DNA of 60,346 nt from an uncultured Lachnospiraceae bacterium (GCA_910584915.1 CAJUDM010000028.1:1-60346); one strand, 5' to 3'; shown: positions 42,273 to 51,959, counted from the first letter of the stretch. Notes: generated by a model from the letters alone, not told the origin. Numbers and translations: made by a program.

Positions 42273-43073
42273 ATGATAGAAAAAATGCAGAAACTGGTGA
42301 GGAAATATGGCAGTGTATTACAGGCATACAGATCCCGGGCCCGGGGCGGCCGTGCAGTGAGAGCGATGGCAGTAGGAAGCTTGGTGTTTGTCACAGGTGT
42401 TTTTATTGTGTTGGTGCTTCTGCTGCTGTTCTTTGTAGAAAAATCCTTTTCGGGAGACTCTGTAGAGGGAATGCTGCTTGGCGGCGGGCTTGCCCTTCTC
42501 GGCCTTTTGACCATCCTGATCGGTGTGGTAAAGCACAGGGCGCAGGTCAGATCTTATCTGGATTTTTATCAGCGCGAGACCGGTTACAGTGCGGAAGAAC
42601 TGCAGGCGGCCGACAGAGAATTGATGGGAGCCGGGGTGATGACGATCGCAGGAAAGACGAACAGGGCGAAAGAGGAAGTCATGTTTATGATCACGGAACA
42701 TTATCTGATGTCAGTGTGGCCGAACAAGGGATGCTACCTTGTGAGACTGGAAGATATTGTGGCTGTCTTTCATTCCTGCCAGATACCGTTTATCTCCATA
42801 TATCTGGAAGGGCTGTATGTCATTTCAAAGCGGGATGTGGAGGGAAGGGGGCAGGTTAATCCGCTTACCAAAAAGCAGTGCGGCGGATATTACAATGCGA
42901 TAATGAGCGAACAACAGAACGCGGAAACAGTCTGTATGAACGTGGTGGAAGAGATTGTAAAAAGAGTGCCCAATGTGATCACACAGCAGCATATTGTTGT
43001 GAACGGAGAAAAATTCGACCTGCTCAGCCTGCAAAACTGGAGGGAAGACTGGAACAGGATCCTGCGTGGATGA
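42273..43073 (+). CDS. Two-helix membrane protein, paralogue of 45223-46008
   Basis: This 266-residue protein has KYGSVLQAYRSRARGG at the start, two membrane helices (about 33-55 and 67-87), then a soluble cytoplasmic domain. It shares FYQRETGYSAEELQAADRELMG, FMITEHYLMSVWP, DIVAVFHSCQIP, NPLTKKQ and the ending LQNWREDWNRIL with the protein at 45223. ATG 42273 is preferred because AAGGCGGAG lies upstream; ATG 42246 lacks a site. The family is unknown to me. The soluble part resembles a PH-like or YcxB-like sensor fold only vaguely. It is the first gene of a three-gene block. Confidence 0.72.
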   Translation: MIEKMQKLVRKYGSVLQAYRSRARGGRAVRAMAVGSLVFVTGVFIVLVLLLLFFVEKSFSGDSVEGMLLGGGLALLGLLTILIGVVKHRAQVRSYLDFYQRETGYSAEELQAADRELMGAGVMTIAGKTNRAKEEVMFMITEHYLMSVWPNKGCYLVRLEDIVAVFHSCQIPFISIYLEGLYVISKRDVEGRGQVNPLTKKQCGGYYNAIMSEQQNAETVCMNVVEEIVKRVPNVITQQHIVVNGEKFDLLSLQNWREDWNRILRG

Positions 43074-43193
43074 ATCAGATAAATGTAAAAGCGGAACTGG
43101 AACGGACCGAGCTGAAAGCGAGGGATACGAGCAAAAAGCGAAGCGTTTGTGAGTTGGAAAATATAAGAGAAACTGAAATAGGAGATAAAAACG

Positions 43194-45125
43194 ATGAGCG
43201 GTCATGTGAAAATTACGGAGATGAAATGTCCCGGCTGCGGAAGCACCCTGAAAATGCCGCCGGGCGGGGCGAGGTTTGTGCGGTGTGAATACTGCGGCGG
43301 GGAATATGCCGTGGACTGGAATCAGGGGTATATGGCGCCCAGGCAGGCGCCGAACTGGAGGCCGGTCGTGCCGCCGCCCCGGGTGGAGCAGGAAAAGGAA
43401 TCGCCCGGTAAGTTTATCGCCATCGGCGCCGTATGCGTGGCGGTATGTGTGACGGCGGTGATCGTTGTGGGAAATTACCGGCGTGAGCAGCAGGAAAAGG
43501 CAGCCATGGAAGAAGAGATGGCAGAGCTGGCGGAGGATCTGGATATTGATGCGGGCGCCTATGTCTGGCGGAAAGAGGGGCAGGAAGGTTTACAGGTGGC
43601 AGAAAAGACGAAACTTACCGGTATGCTGCGCGAGATGGTGACCACAGCCTTTGGAAAGGATGCGGACAGTGTGTCTGAGCAGGAACTATCACAGATCAAA
43701 TGGATCACCGACAAATACGATTTTGACTATTCTTACATAGGTTACAGCTTTGAAGATCCCTTCGAGAATCCGGATGCGGAGATCAGATGGCTTTCCTTTT
43801 CGGATGAACTGGATCTGGAGAGAGGCTATGAGGGATTGAAGGCTTTGAAAGGGCTGAAAAAGCTTGATACAAACCAGTACCTGTCCCAGTGCGATCTGAC
43901 AGGGCTTAAGCTGGAAAGCCTCAGTGCATCCTTCAGCACGCTGGAAGAGGCGGCAGCGGCGGTGGATGATCCTGCATTGATACGGGAGTTGGGCATCAAA
44001 TACAGTGTGGAGAGCCTGGATGGGCTCGATCTGTTTCCGAATGTGGAAAAACTCTCCGTTGATGCCGGGAGTTTGAGTGATGCGGACAATGTGATCACGA
44101 TGAAACATCTGACTTCCCTCACCCTGGAGGATGCGGATAAGATAAGCGATTTCTCCGCGTTCAGCGCGGTGCCAGGGCTGGAGGAACTCGTGATCGAGTC
44201 AGAAAATCTGAAGGCGCTGGAGTTTTTGAAAAAGATGCCTCAGTTAAAGAGCCTCGGGCTTTCGGACGGGGAACTTTTGAACCTTGACGGGATAGAGGTG
44301 CTCGAAAGACTGGAAAAACTCTCTGTGACAGACTGTTCTGAGTTGAAAAATATGAGCGCTGTGGAGGGAATGACGGGATTAAAGGAACTGATATTAGAAA
44401 GTACTTATGACTGCGAGGAGCCTTCACTGGGGGCGCTCACGGGGCTGACAAAACTGACATTGCGAAATTTCCACTCCTGCGGCTTCCTCCAGAATCTGAC
44501 AGGCCTTACGGAGTTGACGCTGCATGGCTGCGATCTGCCGGAGAATATCGATCTGTCGGGCCTTACGCAGTTAAAGGAATTGACATGCACGACTTCCATG
44601 AGCGACAGGTCTCTTAAGTTTATCGGCAAAATAACTTCGCTCCAGTCTGTAAATCTGCGGGGAATGGTGACTTATGATGATATTTCGGGAATCTTTGCCC
44701 TGCCGGCTGTAAAGGCGATCGACATAAGCGGGATAGAGTGTGAGATCGATTTTGATAAGATCAGTGAGAATACATCTTTGGAGACACTGGAGATGTCTGG
44801 GGTAAAGCTGTATGAGAATGTGAGTGTTTCCGGCGGCGGCGGTATTGTATATGTGGACTGGGATGATGTATTTCTGGCGGACCATCTGGACTTTTTGAGA
44901 TCTTTCCCGAATCTGAAGAGGCTGGATATAGCGGAAAATGAGATCACGGATCTCAGTTTTGCGGAATCTCTGGTAAAGCTGGAAGAAATCGATTTCTCAG
45001 AGAACTATGTGACGGAGATGCGGCCGCTGGCGGCAGGTTCCGCTCTGAGGCTGGTGAATTGCAAGGGGAATCCGGTCAGCAACCTGCAGGTTCTCGGGGA
45101 GGATGTTGTGATCATAACGGATTGA
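43194..45125 (+). CDS. Zinc-ribbon, single-pass membrane, leucine-rich-repeat protein
   Basis: This 643-residue protein has a zinc ribbon (Cys12-x2-Cys15, Cys31-x2-Cys34), a Pro-rich linker, one membrane helix (about 73-92), an Ala/Glu-rich helix and a helical region to about 180. Some fifteen internalin-type LRRs follow (LEELVIESENLKALEFLKKMPQLKSLGL and similar) to the C-terminus. The topology places the zinc ribbon inside and the LRRs outside. Short zinc-ribbon plus helix starts are common in Lachnospiraceae membrane proteins of unknown role. It is flanked by two paralogous membrane proteins, suggesting a three-part complex. Confidence 0.82.
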   Translation: MSGHVKITEMKCPGCGSTLKMPPGGARFVRCEYCGGEYAVDWNQGYMAPRQAPNWRPVVPPPRVEQEKESPGKFIAIGAVCVAVCVTAVIVVGNYRREQQEKAAMEEEMAELAEDLDIDAGAYVWRKEGQEGLQVAEKTKLTGMLREMVTTAFGKDADSVSEQELSQIKWITDKYDFDYSYIGYSFEDPFENPDAEIRWLSFSDELDLERGYEGLKALKGLKKLDTNQYLSQCDLTGLKLESLSASFSTLEEAAAAVDDPALIRELGIKYSVESLDGLDLFPNVEKLSVDAGSLSDADNVITMKHLTSLTLEDADKISDFSAFSAVPGLEELVIESENLKALEFLKKMPQLKSLGLSDGELLNLDGIEVLERLEKLSVTDCSELKNMSAVEGMTGLKELILESTYDCEEPSLGALTGLTKLTLRNFHSCGFLQNLTGLTELTLHGCDLPENIDLSGLTQLKELTCTTSMSDRSLKFIGKITSLQSVNLRGMVTYDDISGIFALPAVKAIDISGIECEIDFDKISENTSLETLEMSGVKLYENVSVSGGGGIVYVDWDDVFLADHLDFLRSFPNLKRLDIAENEITDLSFAESLVKLEEIDFSENYVTEMRPLAAGSALRLVNCKGNPVSNLQVLGEDVVIITD

Positions 45126-45222
45126 ACGGCAGAGGAAGAAGGGCTCCGGGCCGATCCGTTTGAGATATAGAAACTGATATAAGAAATTGTGATAAAAGGC
45201 ATAATGCGAAGGGAGTAAAAGC

Positions 45223-46008
45223 ATGAGGATGGAAATGACAAAGGGAATGCGGAAATCAATTGCGAAGCATGGGAGCGTTTTGAAGGCGTTCAGATCCCAG
45301 GGAGGGGGAGGCGCCGGACTGATTGCGGGCGGGATCGTACTGCTGGTCTTTGGGATTCCGCTCGGCCTGCTGTGTATGCTCGGGCTTGGAGGCAGAGGAT
45401 TTTTGGTTGGAGCGGTTTTTGTAGTGCCGGGGCTTTTGATGATATTGTGGGGGATGGCGCTGAGGAAAAAGAGGCTGGCAAACTATCTTGAGTTTTATAA
45501 GAAGGATACGGGCTACAGCGAGGCAGAACTGCAGGAGGCGGACAGGGAATTGATGAGCCCGGATGCGGTGAAGATCGGCGGCAAGATGGATAATTCCGGC
45601 GGTAAGGAAGGCATTATTTTTATGATAACGGAGCATTATTTCCTCTCCATATGGCCTGTATACGGGGCGCATCTGAGAAAACTGGACGATATCGTGGCGG
45701 CTTTCCATTCCGCGCAGATTCCCGGAATCGGCGGTTATCGTCAGAACCTGTTTGTGATATCAAGGCAGGAGATCGGGAAAAAGGGTGTACAGAATCCCTT
45801 TACCAAAAAGGAATACGAAGGATTTGAGTGCGGCATGATGTCGGAACAGAGACATTGCCAGCAGACCTGCATGGAAGTGATCGAGGAGATGATAAAGCGA
45901 GCGCCGCATATCATCACAAACCAGAATATCGCGGTGAACGGTATGACATACAATCTGCTCAGCATGGATAACTGGCAGGAGGACTGGAGACGGATCCTGG
46001 GAGAATAA
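45223..46008 (+). CDS. Two-helix membrane protein, paralogue of 42273-43073
   Basis: This 261-residue protein has KHGSVLKAFRSQGGGG and two membrane helices (about 26-48 and 53-76). A soluble part shares FYKKDTGYSEAELQEADRELM, FMITEHYFLSIWP, DIVAAFHSAQIP, NPFTKKE and MDNWQEDWRRIL with the protein at 42273. The two are clearly one family, roughly 45 percent alike by eye. The ribosome site is GAAGGGAG before ATG 45223. Its function is unknown. Confidence 0.75.
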   Translation: MRMEMTKGMRKSIAKHGSVLKAFRSQGGGGAGLIAGGIVLLVFGIPLGLLCMLGLGGRGFLVGAVFVVPGLLMILWGMALRKKRLANYLEFYKKDTGYSEAELQEADRELMSPDAVKIGGKMDNSGGKEGIIFMITEHYFLSIWPVYGAHLRKLDDIVAAFHSAQIPGIGGYRQNLFVISRQEIGKKGVQNPFTKKEYEGFECGMMSEQRHCQQTCMEVIEEMIKRAPHIITNQNIAVNGMTYNLLSMDNWQEDWRRILGE

Positions 46009-46179
46009 GCAGTGCTTTGGCGGATGATGCCAGAGATTACAGATGAAAGGATTCGGCTATGCACGGTGTGCCTGCGCATTACCGGCAACAGGCGGGTTGA
46101 TGCGGGGCAATAATTGGGATAGAAGCAGTTCGGAGAGGGAAAAACCGTAGATTGCGGGAAACGGAGAAGCAGAAAAAAT

Positions 46180-47481
46180 ATGAGCAGGCATATACAGGGC
46201 GCGCTCCGTCTGGATAAGGAGCATGAACTCTATCAGAGGGAGAATGGGACAGGCAAGATACTGTTGATCAGAAATAGTGGGATTCTATATGCTTTTCTGA
46301 TGCGGGATAACCGGATCTGCAAAGTGGTGAGGGAAGAGAAGGAAAGCTTTCCGCTCGGAGCAATCGTGATCGGGAAGGTGGCAAGTGTGGCAAAACAGTT
46401 TCAAGGCGTTTTTTTCTCTCTGGAACCGCGCGGGGAGAAAGGGCAGACGGGATTTTTGCAGATGAAGGAATGCGAAGGCCTGAAACCCCTGAACCGGAAG
46501 GCGGACGGGCGCATTCTGAGTGGCGATGAGCTGCCGGTGCAGGTTATAAAGCAGGCGAAGGGCACAAAACCCCTGCAGCTCACGGCAAAGTATTCTTTGA
46601 ATGGACAGGCGGTGGTAGTCAAAAAGGGAAGCGGCAGAGTCGTATACTCGGCAAAATGCGGCCCGGAGGAGAAGGCGGCGCTGGAGGAGGCTTTTTTGAT
46701 CTGGCGGGATGGGCTGATTGCAAAAGATGCGGAAAAGGAATCGTTTTTTGACGGATGGGATATTATTTTCCGGACCAACGCGCCAGCTGTAAAGGCGGAA
46801 GTATGGCAGAGAGAAATTATCGACCTGATCAGTCAACTAAAAAATATTGACCAGATAAGTCAATCAAGGACGGCTTACAGCAGCCTCCATAAGCCGGAGG
46901 ATTTTTATCTGGAATTGATAAAGGATCAGCCGGTTTCCTCGCTGGAGGAGATCGTGACGGATGAAAGGGATGTCTTTGAGGCGCTCGTGGAACATCCTTA
47001 TATCCGGCATATTCCGGTGCGCTTTTATAAGGATGAGAAAATCTCTCTGCAGAGTGTTTATGCGCTGGATACCAGGTTGAGGGAACTTCTCTCTCCGAAG
47101 GTATATATGAGATCCGGCGCCTATCTGGTGATCGAGCCGACGGAAGCGCTTGTCGTGGTGGATGTAAACAGCGGGAAGGCGGAAAAAAAGACAGAGCCGG
47201 AGGAATTTTATTTTCAGATAAACCTGGAAGCGGTGAAGGAAGTATGCTACCAGCTTTCCGCCCGGAATTTAAGCGGTATGATCCTGGTGGATTTTATCAA
47301 TATGAAGGACAGACAGCACACGGAAGTGCTGATAGATGCGCTGAAAAAGGAAACGGCAAAGGATTCCGTGCCTGCCCGTTTTGTTGACCTGACAAGGCTC
47401 GGGCTGGCGGAAATCACGAGGAAGAAAACGTCCCGCACGCTTCATTATGTGCTCAGGGACTGGGAGTGGAAGAAACTGTAG
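46180..47481 (+). CDS. Ribonuclease E/G family protein
   Basis: This 433-residue protein has an S1-like N-terminal region (VIGKVASVAKQFQGVFFSLEP, KGQTGFLQMKE) and the RNase E/G core with FRTNAP and VDVNSGKAE. It also has NLEAVKEVCYQLSARNLSGMILVDFINMKD, holding the metal-binding Asp residues, and RLGLAEITRKKTSRTL. It should be an endoribonuclease acting on rRNA or mRNA. It ends just after the catalytic domain (DWEWKKL) and lacks the CPxCxG zinc-link of E. coli RNase E/G. The gene usually follows TIGR03936 directly in this group. Confidence 0.9.
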   Translation: MSRHIQGALRLDKEHELYQRENGTGKILLIRNSGILYAFLMRDNRICKVVREEKESFPLGAIVIGKVASVAKQFQGVFFSLEPRGEKGQTGFLQMKECEGLKPLNRKADGRILSGDELPVQVIKQAKGTKPLQLTAKYSLNGQAVVVKKGSGRVVYSAKCGPEEKAALEEAFLIWRDGLIAKDAEKESFFDGWDIIFRTNAPAVKAEVWQREIIDLISQLKNIDQISQSRTAYSSLHKPEDFYLELIKDQPVSSLEEIVTDERDVFEALVEHPYIRHIPVRFYKDEKISLQSVYALDTRLRELLSPKVYMRSGAYLVIEPTEALVVVDVNSGKAEKKTEPEEFYFQINLEAVKEVCYQLSARNLSGMILVDFINMKDRQHTEVLIDALKKETAKDSVPARFVDLTRLGLAEITRKKTSRTLHYVLRDWEWKKL

Positions 47482-47499
47482 AGAGGAAATAGGGACAGC

Positions 47500-48066
47500 A
47501 TGAAATTATTGAAGATCGACAAGGTGCGCGAAGGAAAGTATCTGAAGAATTATGAGCTCGTCTATGAAAACAGGGCGGGGCATGAGAAAAAATATGAGAT
47601 CGTGAGCCATCATGAGATCAGGGATATTTCTGAACTGGGAGACCGGGTGAGCGGGGTTTCCATTGTGGCGATCCACGAGGGAAAGATGCTTCTTCTCCGT
47701 GAGTTTCGGATGGGGGTGGACCGGTTTGTCTACAATCTCTGCGCCGGGATGAAGGAGGCGGAGGAGACGCTGGAGGAATGTATCAAACGGGAGTTGTATG
47801 AGGAGACAGGGCTCTCCCTGAAACGGATTTATAAGATCTTAAATCCCGCTTTTGCGGCGGTGTCGATCTGTGATATCCAGAATCAGATCGCTTTTGTGGA
47901 GGCGGAGGGGGAGATCAACGATTCCCATATGTCGGAGAATGAGTGGATCCAGGCGGCGTTTTACACGAAGGAGGAAATGGCGCATATTCTGGAGACGGAG
48001 CAGTTCAGCACAAGAGCGCAGATCGCCTCCTGGTTTTTCTCGATCGGGGGGCTGGATGATCTTTAA
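47500..48066 (+). CDS. NUDIX hydrolase, ADP-ribose pyrophosphatase-like
   Basis: This 188-residue protein has a complete NUDIX box, AGMKEAEETLEECIKRELYEETGL (G-x5-E-x7-REUxEExGU, about 86-109). It is preceded by LLREFRMGVDRFVYNL, as in ADP-sugar pyrophosphatases. It should hydrolyse a nucleoside diphosphate derivative with magnesium. It starts 18 nt after the RNase gene, so co-transcription is likely. Confidence 0.93.
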   Translation: MKLLKIDKVREGKYLKNYELVYENRAGHEKKYEIVSHHEIRDISELGDRVSGVSIVAIHEGKMLLLREFRMGVDRFVYNLCAGMKEAEETLEECIKRELYEETGLSLKRIYKILNPAFAAVSICDIQNQIAFVEAEGEINDSHMSENEWIQAAFYTKEEMAHILETEQFSTRAQIASWFFSIGGLDDL

Positions 48067-48079
48067 AGGGGGTATAAAG

Positions 48080-48559
48080 ATGATACGCTTCTTTCCGTAT
48101 TTGAGAGAACAGATAGATTCCGGGAAAAACCGTGAAGAAATCTACAGGATTCTGGATTCTGTGACAGATTCCAGAAAATTCATATTGTTTCCGAATGCTG
48201 AATTTGTCGGGAAGGTTTTTCCTTTTCAATTTACGATTTATCACAGATGCAGTAATTTTTCCAAAAATTCTTTTTTCCCGGTTCTGGCAGGTACTATAAT
48301 AGAAAGGAAAGAGGGAACTGTGATCGATATTGTGCTGCAGGTAAATATGGCAGGGCGCATATTTATTGCTCTTTGGAGCGGTGGCCTTTTTTGCTTTTTC
48401 CTTGCAGGGCTTTTGGCAGTATTTACAGATGGAACAAAAGGAATGCTTCTTGTTTTAGCTCCGATCGGTATGATCGCCTTCGGTCAGATGCTGATGAGAT
48501 TCGGGTTTTATGGTCCGGCGCGAAAAGCGCTTAAAAGGCTGAGAGATCTGATCTGTTAA
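48080..48559 (+). CDS. Small membrane protein of unknown function
   Basis: This 159-residue protein has an N-terminal soluble domain of about 85 residues (FFPYLREQIDSGKNREEIYRIL...FQFTIYHRC), two membrane helices (about 96-116 and 119-137) and a basic tail. Start ATG 48080 has GGGGGT eight bases upstream and lies 13 nt after the NUDIX gene. The plan of soluble domain plus helix hairpin is seen in YcxB-like proteins, but I cannot assign a family. It is probably the last gene of the operon. Confidence 0.65.
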   Translation: MIRFFPYLREQIDSGKNREEIYRILDSVTDSRKFILFPNAEFVGKVFPFQFTIYHRCSNFSKNSFFPVLAGTIIERKEGTVIDIVLQVNMAGRIFIALWSGGLFCFFLAGLLAVFTDGTKGMLLVLAPIGMIAFGQMLMRFGFYGPARKALKRLRDLIC

Positions 48560-48641
48560 GCCTGACAGATAGTTGTGCGCCTTGTGAATGATTTTATGCT
48601 GAGAAAGAGGTTGAGGCCTCTTTTTTGTTCGCTTTTTTCAT

Positions 48642-48691
48642 CCTTTTTCATTTATTTCCCGTTTTTTTAAAAGCATATTGTAAGTTATCAT
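48642..48691 (+). promoter_or_regulatory. Upstream element shared with 51960 and -10 box for the kinase-regulator operon
   Basis: The 23-nt element at 48642-48664 begins CCTTTTTCAT and ends CCCGTTT. It matches 51960-51982 at 20 of 23 positions. TATCAT (48686-48691) follows after 21 nt, with no good -35. This is the layout of an activator-dependent promoter. Confidence 0.55.
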
Positions 48692-48709
48692 ATAAGGGGG
48701 TGCTTTGTG

Positions 48710-50359
48710 ATGAAAATGATAAGCTCGGGGAGAAGAGGAATAAACAATCAGTGGGTGGGGACATTTCTTGCGCTGTCAGTGACCCCGATCCTGCTTGTCA
48801 ATATTTTCTACTATTATAATACGTCGAAGCTGGTACAGCGGAATGTGGAGAGCATGACCAGGGCGAATCTGGAGCAGACGAGAGTGAGCCTGGATGTCTG
48901 GCTGGATTCCTACGAGGATATCCTCTTTCAGGTGTATACGGACGATTCCATCGTGGAGCTGGTCGATAAGATCAACGCGGGAGAGGATGTGGCGAACAAC
49001 AGAAAGCTCCTCAGAAAGATGCTGCGCGGGCTGTTTTACACAAAAGATTACGTGAAATCGATCTCTATTATAACCGAGAGCGGAGAACTTGTGTTTTACG
49101 ATCAGCTGACGGCGTCCACGACCCAGACATCGTGGTTGAACAGCATTGCTCTGTCCGAGGAGGAACTGTACGCCGAGATCAGCGGCGACAATCATACCCA
49201 TCTGTTTTCCACCGGGGAAAAAGTGGTTTTTGGGAGCAATTCCTGCTACCTGTTTCATATAGGACACCGCATCATCGACTACCGGGATGTGGAAAAACAG
49301 TGCGGTATCGTGATGGTGAGCATCGACGAGAAACTGTTGGAAGAGGTCTGCGCCGTGCCGACGGAAAACGGATTAAATTTTATTGTCGATGGTGCGGGAC
49401 AGCTGGTATCCTGTGCCAGTTCCGAAATGCTCGGGGAGATGGTTTACCCGGTAGGTGCGAATGAGGCGGAAAGGAGGATGGCATATCGGAATACGGCAGA
49501 GCAGACAGGGCTGCTGGGGGATAAGGAGTTGTCTGTCTACTCTGTGTATGACGAGAAGACAGGATGGGAGATCGTCCGTGCCACAAACCAGAACGAGCTT
49601 GTGCAGGAACTCCACAAACAGCAGAAAATGTTGGGCTTTATCATGCTTTTGTCCCTTTTGTCGGTGCTGCCAATGATAGACAGGATGAAAAAGTCTGTAG
49701 TAAGACAGAAAAACGCGGAGATTGCCGCGCTGGAAGCCCAGATCAACCCGCATTTTCTCTACAATACGCTGGATACGATCAACTGGATGGCAATCGATAA
49801 GGACGAGTATGAGATCAGCAATATGATCACCACCCTGGCTCGCATCCTGCGCTACGGCATATCGGACAGCAACGGCGTTGTGAAAATAAAGGATGAAGTC
49901 GAGTGGTTAAAACAGTATATCTTTTTGCAGCAGACAAAACTGAAGAACTCCTTTGACTGTCATATCAATGTGCAGCCGGAACTGATGAACCTGACGATCC
50001 ACAAACTGCTCTTACAGCCGTTTATCGAGAATGCCATTCTGCACGGGTTTGAGGGCGTGGAGCGGGCACATTGCCTGCGGATGGAGATGGCGCGGGAAAA
50101 TGATTTTATTAAAATAGGAATAGAGGACAACGGCTGCGGTATACCGGAGGAGATCGTGCGGGAGATGAATCAGGGGATTTTCCGCAAAACGGAGGATAAA
50201 AATCACATCGGCATGGAAAATGCGATCACAAGATTACATATGTACTATGGGGAAAAAGCGCAGATCGTGATCCGGAGCATGCCGGGGGAGGGAACTCTGG
50301 TGCAGATACTGATCCCTGTCACAGGAGGAGAAGAAAAGAGTGGGGGCGGGGACAGTTGA
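48710..50359 (+). CDS. YesM-type sensor histidine kinase lacking a HAMP domain
   Basis: This 549-residue kinase has a first membrane helix (17-37), an extracellular dCache-like region of about 265 residues and a second helix (about 308-324). Only about 22 residues then precede AQINPHFLYNT (phospho-acceptor His348). YesM kinases normally have a HAMP domain of about 50 residues there. The HATPase end is complete (LLLQPFIENAILHGFEG, IEDNGCGIP, GMENAITRL). It probably senses a sugar or sugar-bound binding protein and phosphorylates the regulator at 50401. ATG 48710 and GTG 48707 are equally placed behind AAGGGGG. Confidence 0.9.
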   Translation: MKMISSGRRGINNQWVGTFLALSVTPILLVNIFYYYNTSKLVQRNVESMTRANLEQTRVSLDVWLDSYEDILFQVYTDDSIVELVDKINAGEDVANNRKLLRKMLRGLFYTKDYVKSISIITESGELVFYDQLTASTTQTSWLNSIALSEEELYAEISGDNHTHLFSTGEKVVFGSNSCYLFHIGHRIIDYRDVEKQCGIVMVSIDEKLLEEVCAVPTENGLNFIVDGAGQLVSCASSEMLGEMVYPVGANEAERRMAYRNTAEQTGLLGDKELSVYSVYDEKTGWEIVRATNQNELVQELHKQQKMLGFIMLLSLLSVLPMIDRMKKSVVRQKNAEIAALEAQINPHFLYNTLDTINWMAIDKDEYEISNMITTLARILRYGISDSNGVVKIKDEVEWLKQYIFLQQTKLKNSFDCHINVQPELMNLTIHKLLLQPFIENAILHGFEGVERAHCLRMEMARENDFIKIGIEDNGCGIPEEIVREMNQGIFRKTEDKNHIGMENAITRLHMYYGEKAQIVIRSMPGEGTLVQILIPVTGGEEKSGGGDS

Positions 50360-50400
50360 GGACGAGATGCAGATACCGATAGCAGGAGGCGGAGAAATTC

Positions 50401-51939
50401 ATGAAAGCAGTGATAGTTGAGGATGAGATATTGATCAGGGAGGGGCTCTGCGATCTGATGGGAAAGATGTTTCCAGAGATCAGCATCCTGGGGGTTGCGG
50501 GAAACGGGCAGGAGGGGCTTGCCTGTATCGAAAAATGTGCGCCGGATCTGGTCATCACCGATATCAAAATGGCGGTCATGGACGGACTGGAGATGCTCTC
50601 AAGGATGCAGGAGAGAGGAATCAGCGCCAAAGTGATCGTCCTGACGGCATACTCGGAATTTTCCTATGCCCAGCGCGCCGTGAAGCTCGGCGTGTGCGAC
50701 TATGTCATCAAACCGGTGATGGTGCAGGAGTTTGTCCAGACGATCCGGAAAATACAAAATCTCTGCGAGCAGGAACAGAAGAGAACGCCAGATGAAATGG
50801 GGAGCCTGGAAAATATCGTCTCCAGTCTTTTATACGGCGTGTCATCGATCAGGGAAGATGAGAAGACGGAGGAGTTTCTGGAGCAGAAGTACGGAATCAC
50901 AAAGGATATGCCGTTCATTGAACTGTTGGCCTACATGGGGGAGGCGTTTGAGGACGGAAGAGAGAAAAAGCGCCGAGAGATGTGCCGGCTGCTGGAATCG
51001 GAAGGGCTTAAGTACGCCCTGGTGGACATGGAATACGACAAAGCGATCCTGGCGCTGCTTTACGGCTATTCTTCCAGACAGGAGACAGAACGGTGGTATC
51101 AGAGCCAGATCCTGTTTCAGAAGCGGGGAAAGCAGGAGAGGGAAGTCAGCTACGGTATGATCGAAGTGGCGGGAGCGGCGGCGATCAGAGAAGGCTATCA
51201 TAAACTGCTCCCCTATATGGACTGGAATATCGTCCTCGGCGATGATGTGCTGATATCCCATCCCCGTATCGCGGATATCCAGACAGAGATATGCATTTAC
51301 CCGGTGGAACTGGAAAATCAGGTAAAAATAGCGATCTGCATGGGCGAAAAGGAGAAGATGCGGGAGACAGCGGAGAAGTTTCACCGATACTTTTTAAATG
51401 GACAGGTATACTCCCCGAAGGAGATCAAGGAATCTTACATACGCTTTCAGTGGTCTATCCTGAATATTGCGAAGGAAGTGGGCTGTATCGATTACCAGAG
51501 CGTCGATCAGAAAAAGCTTCTGGATCAGGTGATGAATGCGAAGACCGAAGGGGAACTGAAAAAGACTTTTGACATGCTGTTTTCTCATATGGATGTGGCG
51601 GAAAAGGGGACGGAAGCCCTGAGCCTTGCGGTCAAGAAGGCGCAGAGCATGATCCATGAATTTTATGCGGACGGCATCACCTTAAATGAGATCGCGGACA
51701 GGCTGGGACTGACACAGGAGTATCTGGGTGCGCAGTTTCACAAGGAGCTGGGGGAAAATTTCAGCACTTACATCCGCAATTACCGTCTTGCGAAAGCCAA
51801 GGAGCTTCTGATCGGAACCCAGTTAAAGCTGTACGAAATTTCGGAAAAAGTAGGCTACACAGACGGGAAATACTTTGCGAGGGTGTTTAAGGAATGCGTC
51901 GGGTTGTCCCCGGCGGAGTACAGAAAATCCCACAGATGA
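50401..51939 (+). CDS. Response regulator, receiver plus AraC-type DNA-binding domain (YesN-like)
   Basis: This 512-residue protein has a receiver with Glu7-Asp8, phospho-acceptor Asp54 (LVITDIKMAVMDG), Thr in IVLTAYS and Lys in YVIKPV. A middle region of about 270 residues leads to an AraC-type end (ITLNEIADRLGLTQEYLGAQFHKELG; LYEISEKVGYTDGKYFARVFKECVGLSPAEYRK). It is the partner of the kinase just upstream. It likely activates the transporter operon through the repeated element at 51960 and its own operon through 48642. The ribosome site is GCAGGAGGCGG. Confidence 0.95.
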   Translation: MKAVIVEDEILIREGLCDLMGKMFPEISILGVAGNGQEGLACIEKCAPDLVITDIKMAVMDGLEMLSRMQERGISAKVIVLTAYSEFSYAQRAVKLGVCDYVIKPVMVQEFVQTIRKIQNLCEQEQKRTPDEMGSLENIVSSLLYGVSSIREDEKTEEFLEQKYGITKDMPFIELLAYMGEAFEDGREKKRREMCRLLESEGLKYALVDMEYDKAILALLYGYSSRQETERWYQSQILFQKRGKQEREVSYGMIEVAGAAAIREGYHKLLPYMDWNIVLGDDVLISHPRIADIQTEICIYPVELENQVKIAICMGEKEKMRETAEKFHRYFLNGQVYSPKEIKESYIRFQWSILNIAKEVGCIDYQSVDQKKLLDQVMNAKTEGELKKTFDMLFSHMDVAEKGTEALSLAVKKAQSMIHEFYADGITLNEIADRLGLTQEYLGAQFHKELGENFSTYIRNYRLAKAKELLIGTQLKLYEISEKVGYTDGKYFARVFKECVGLSPAEYRKSHR

Positions 51940-51959
51940 CATCAGGTTAGATAATTCAC

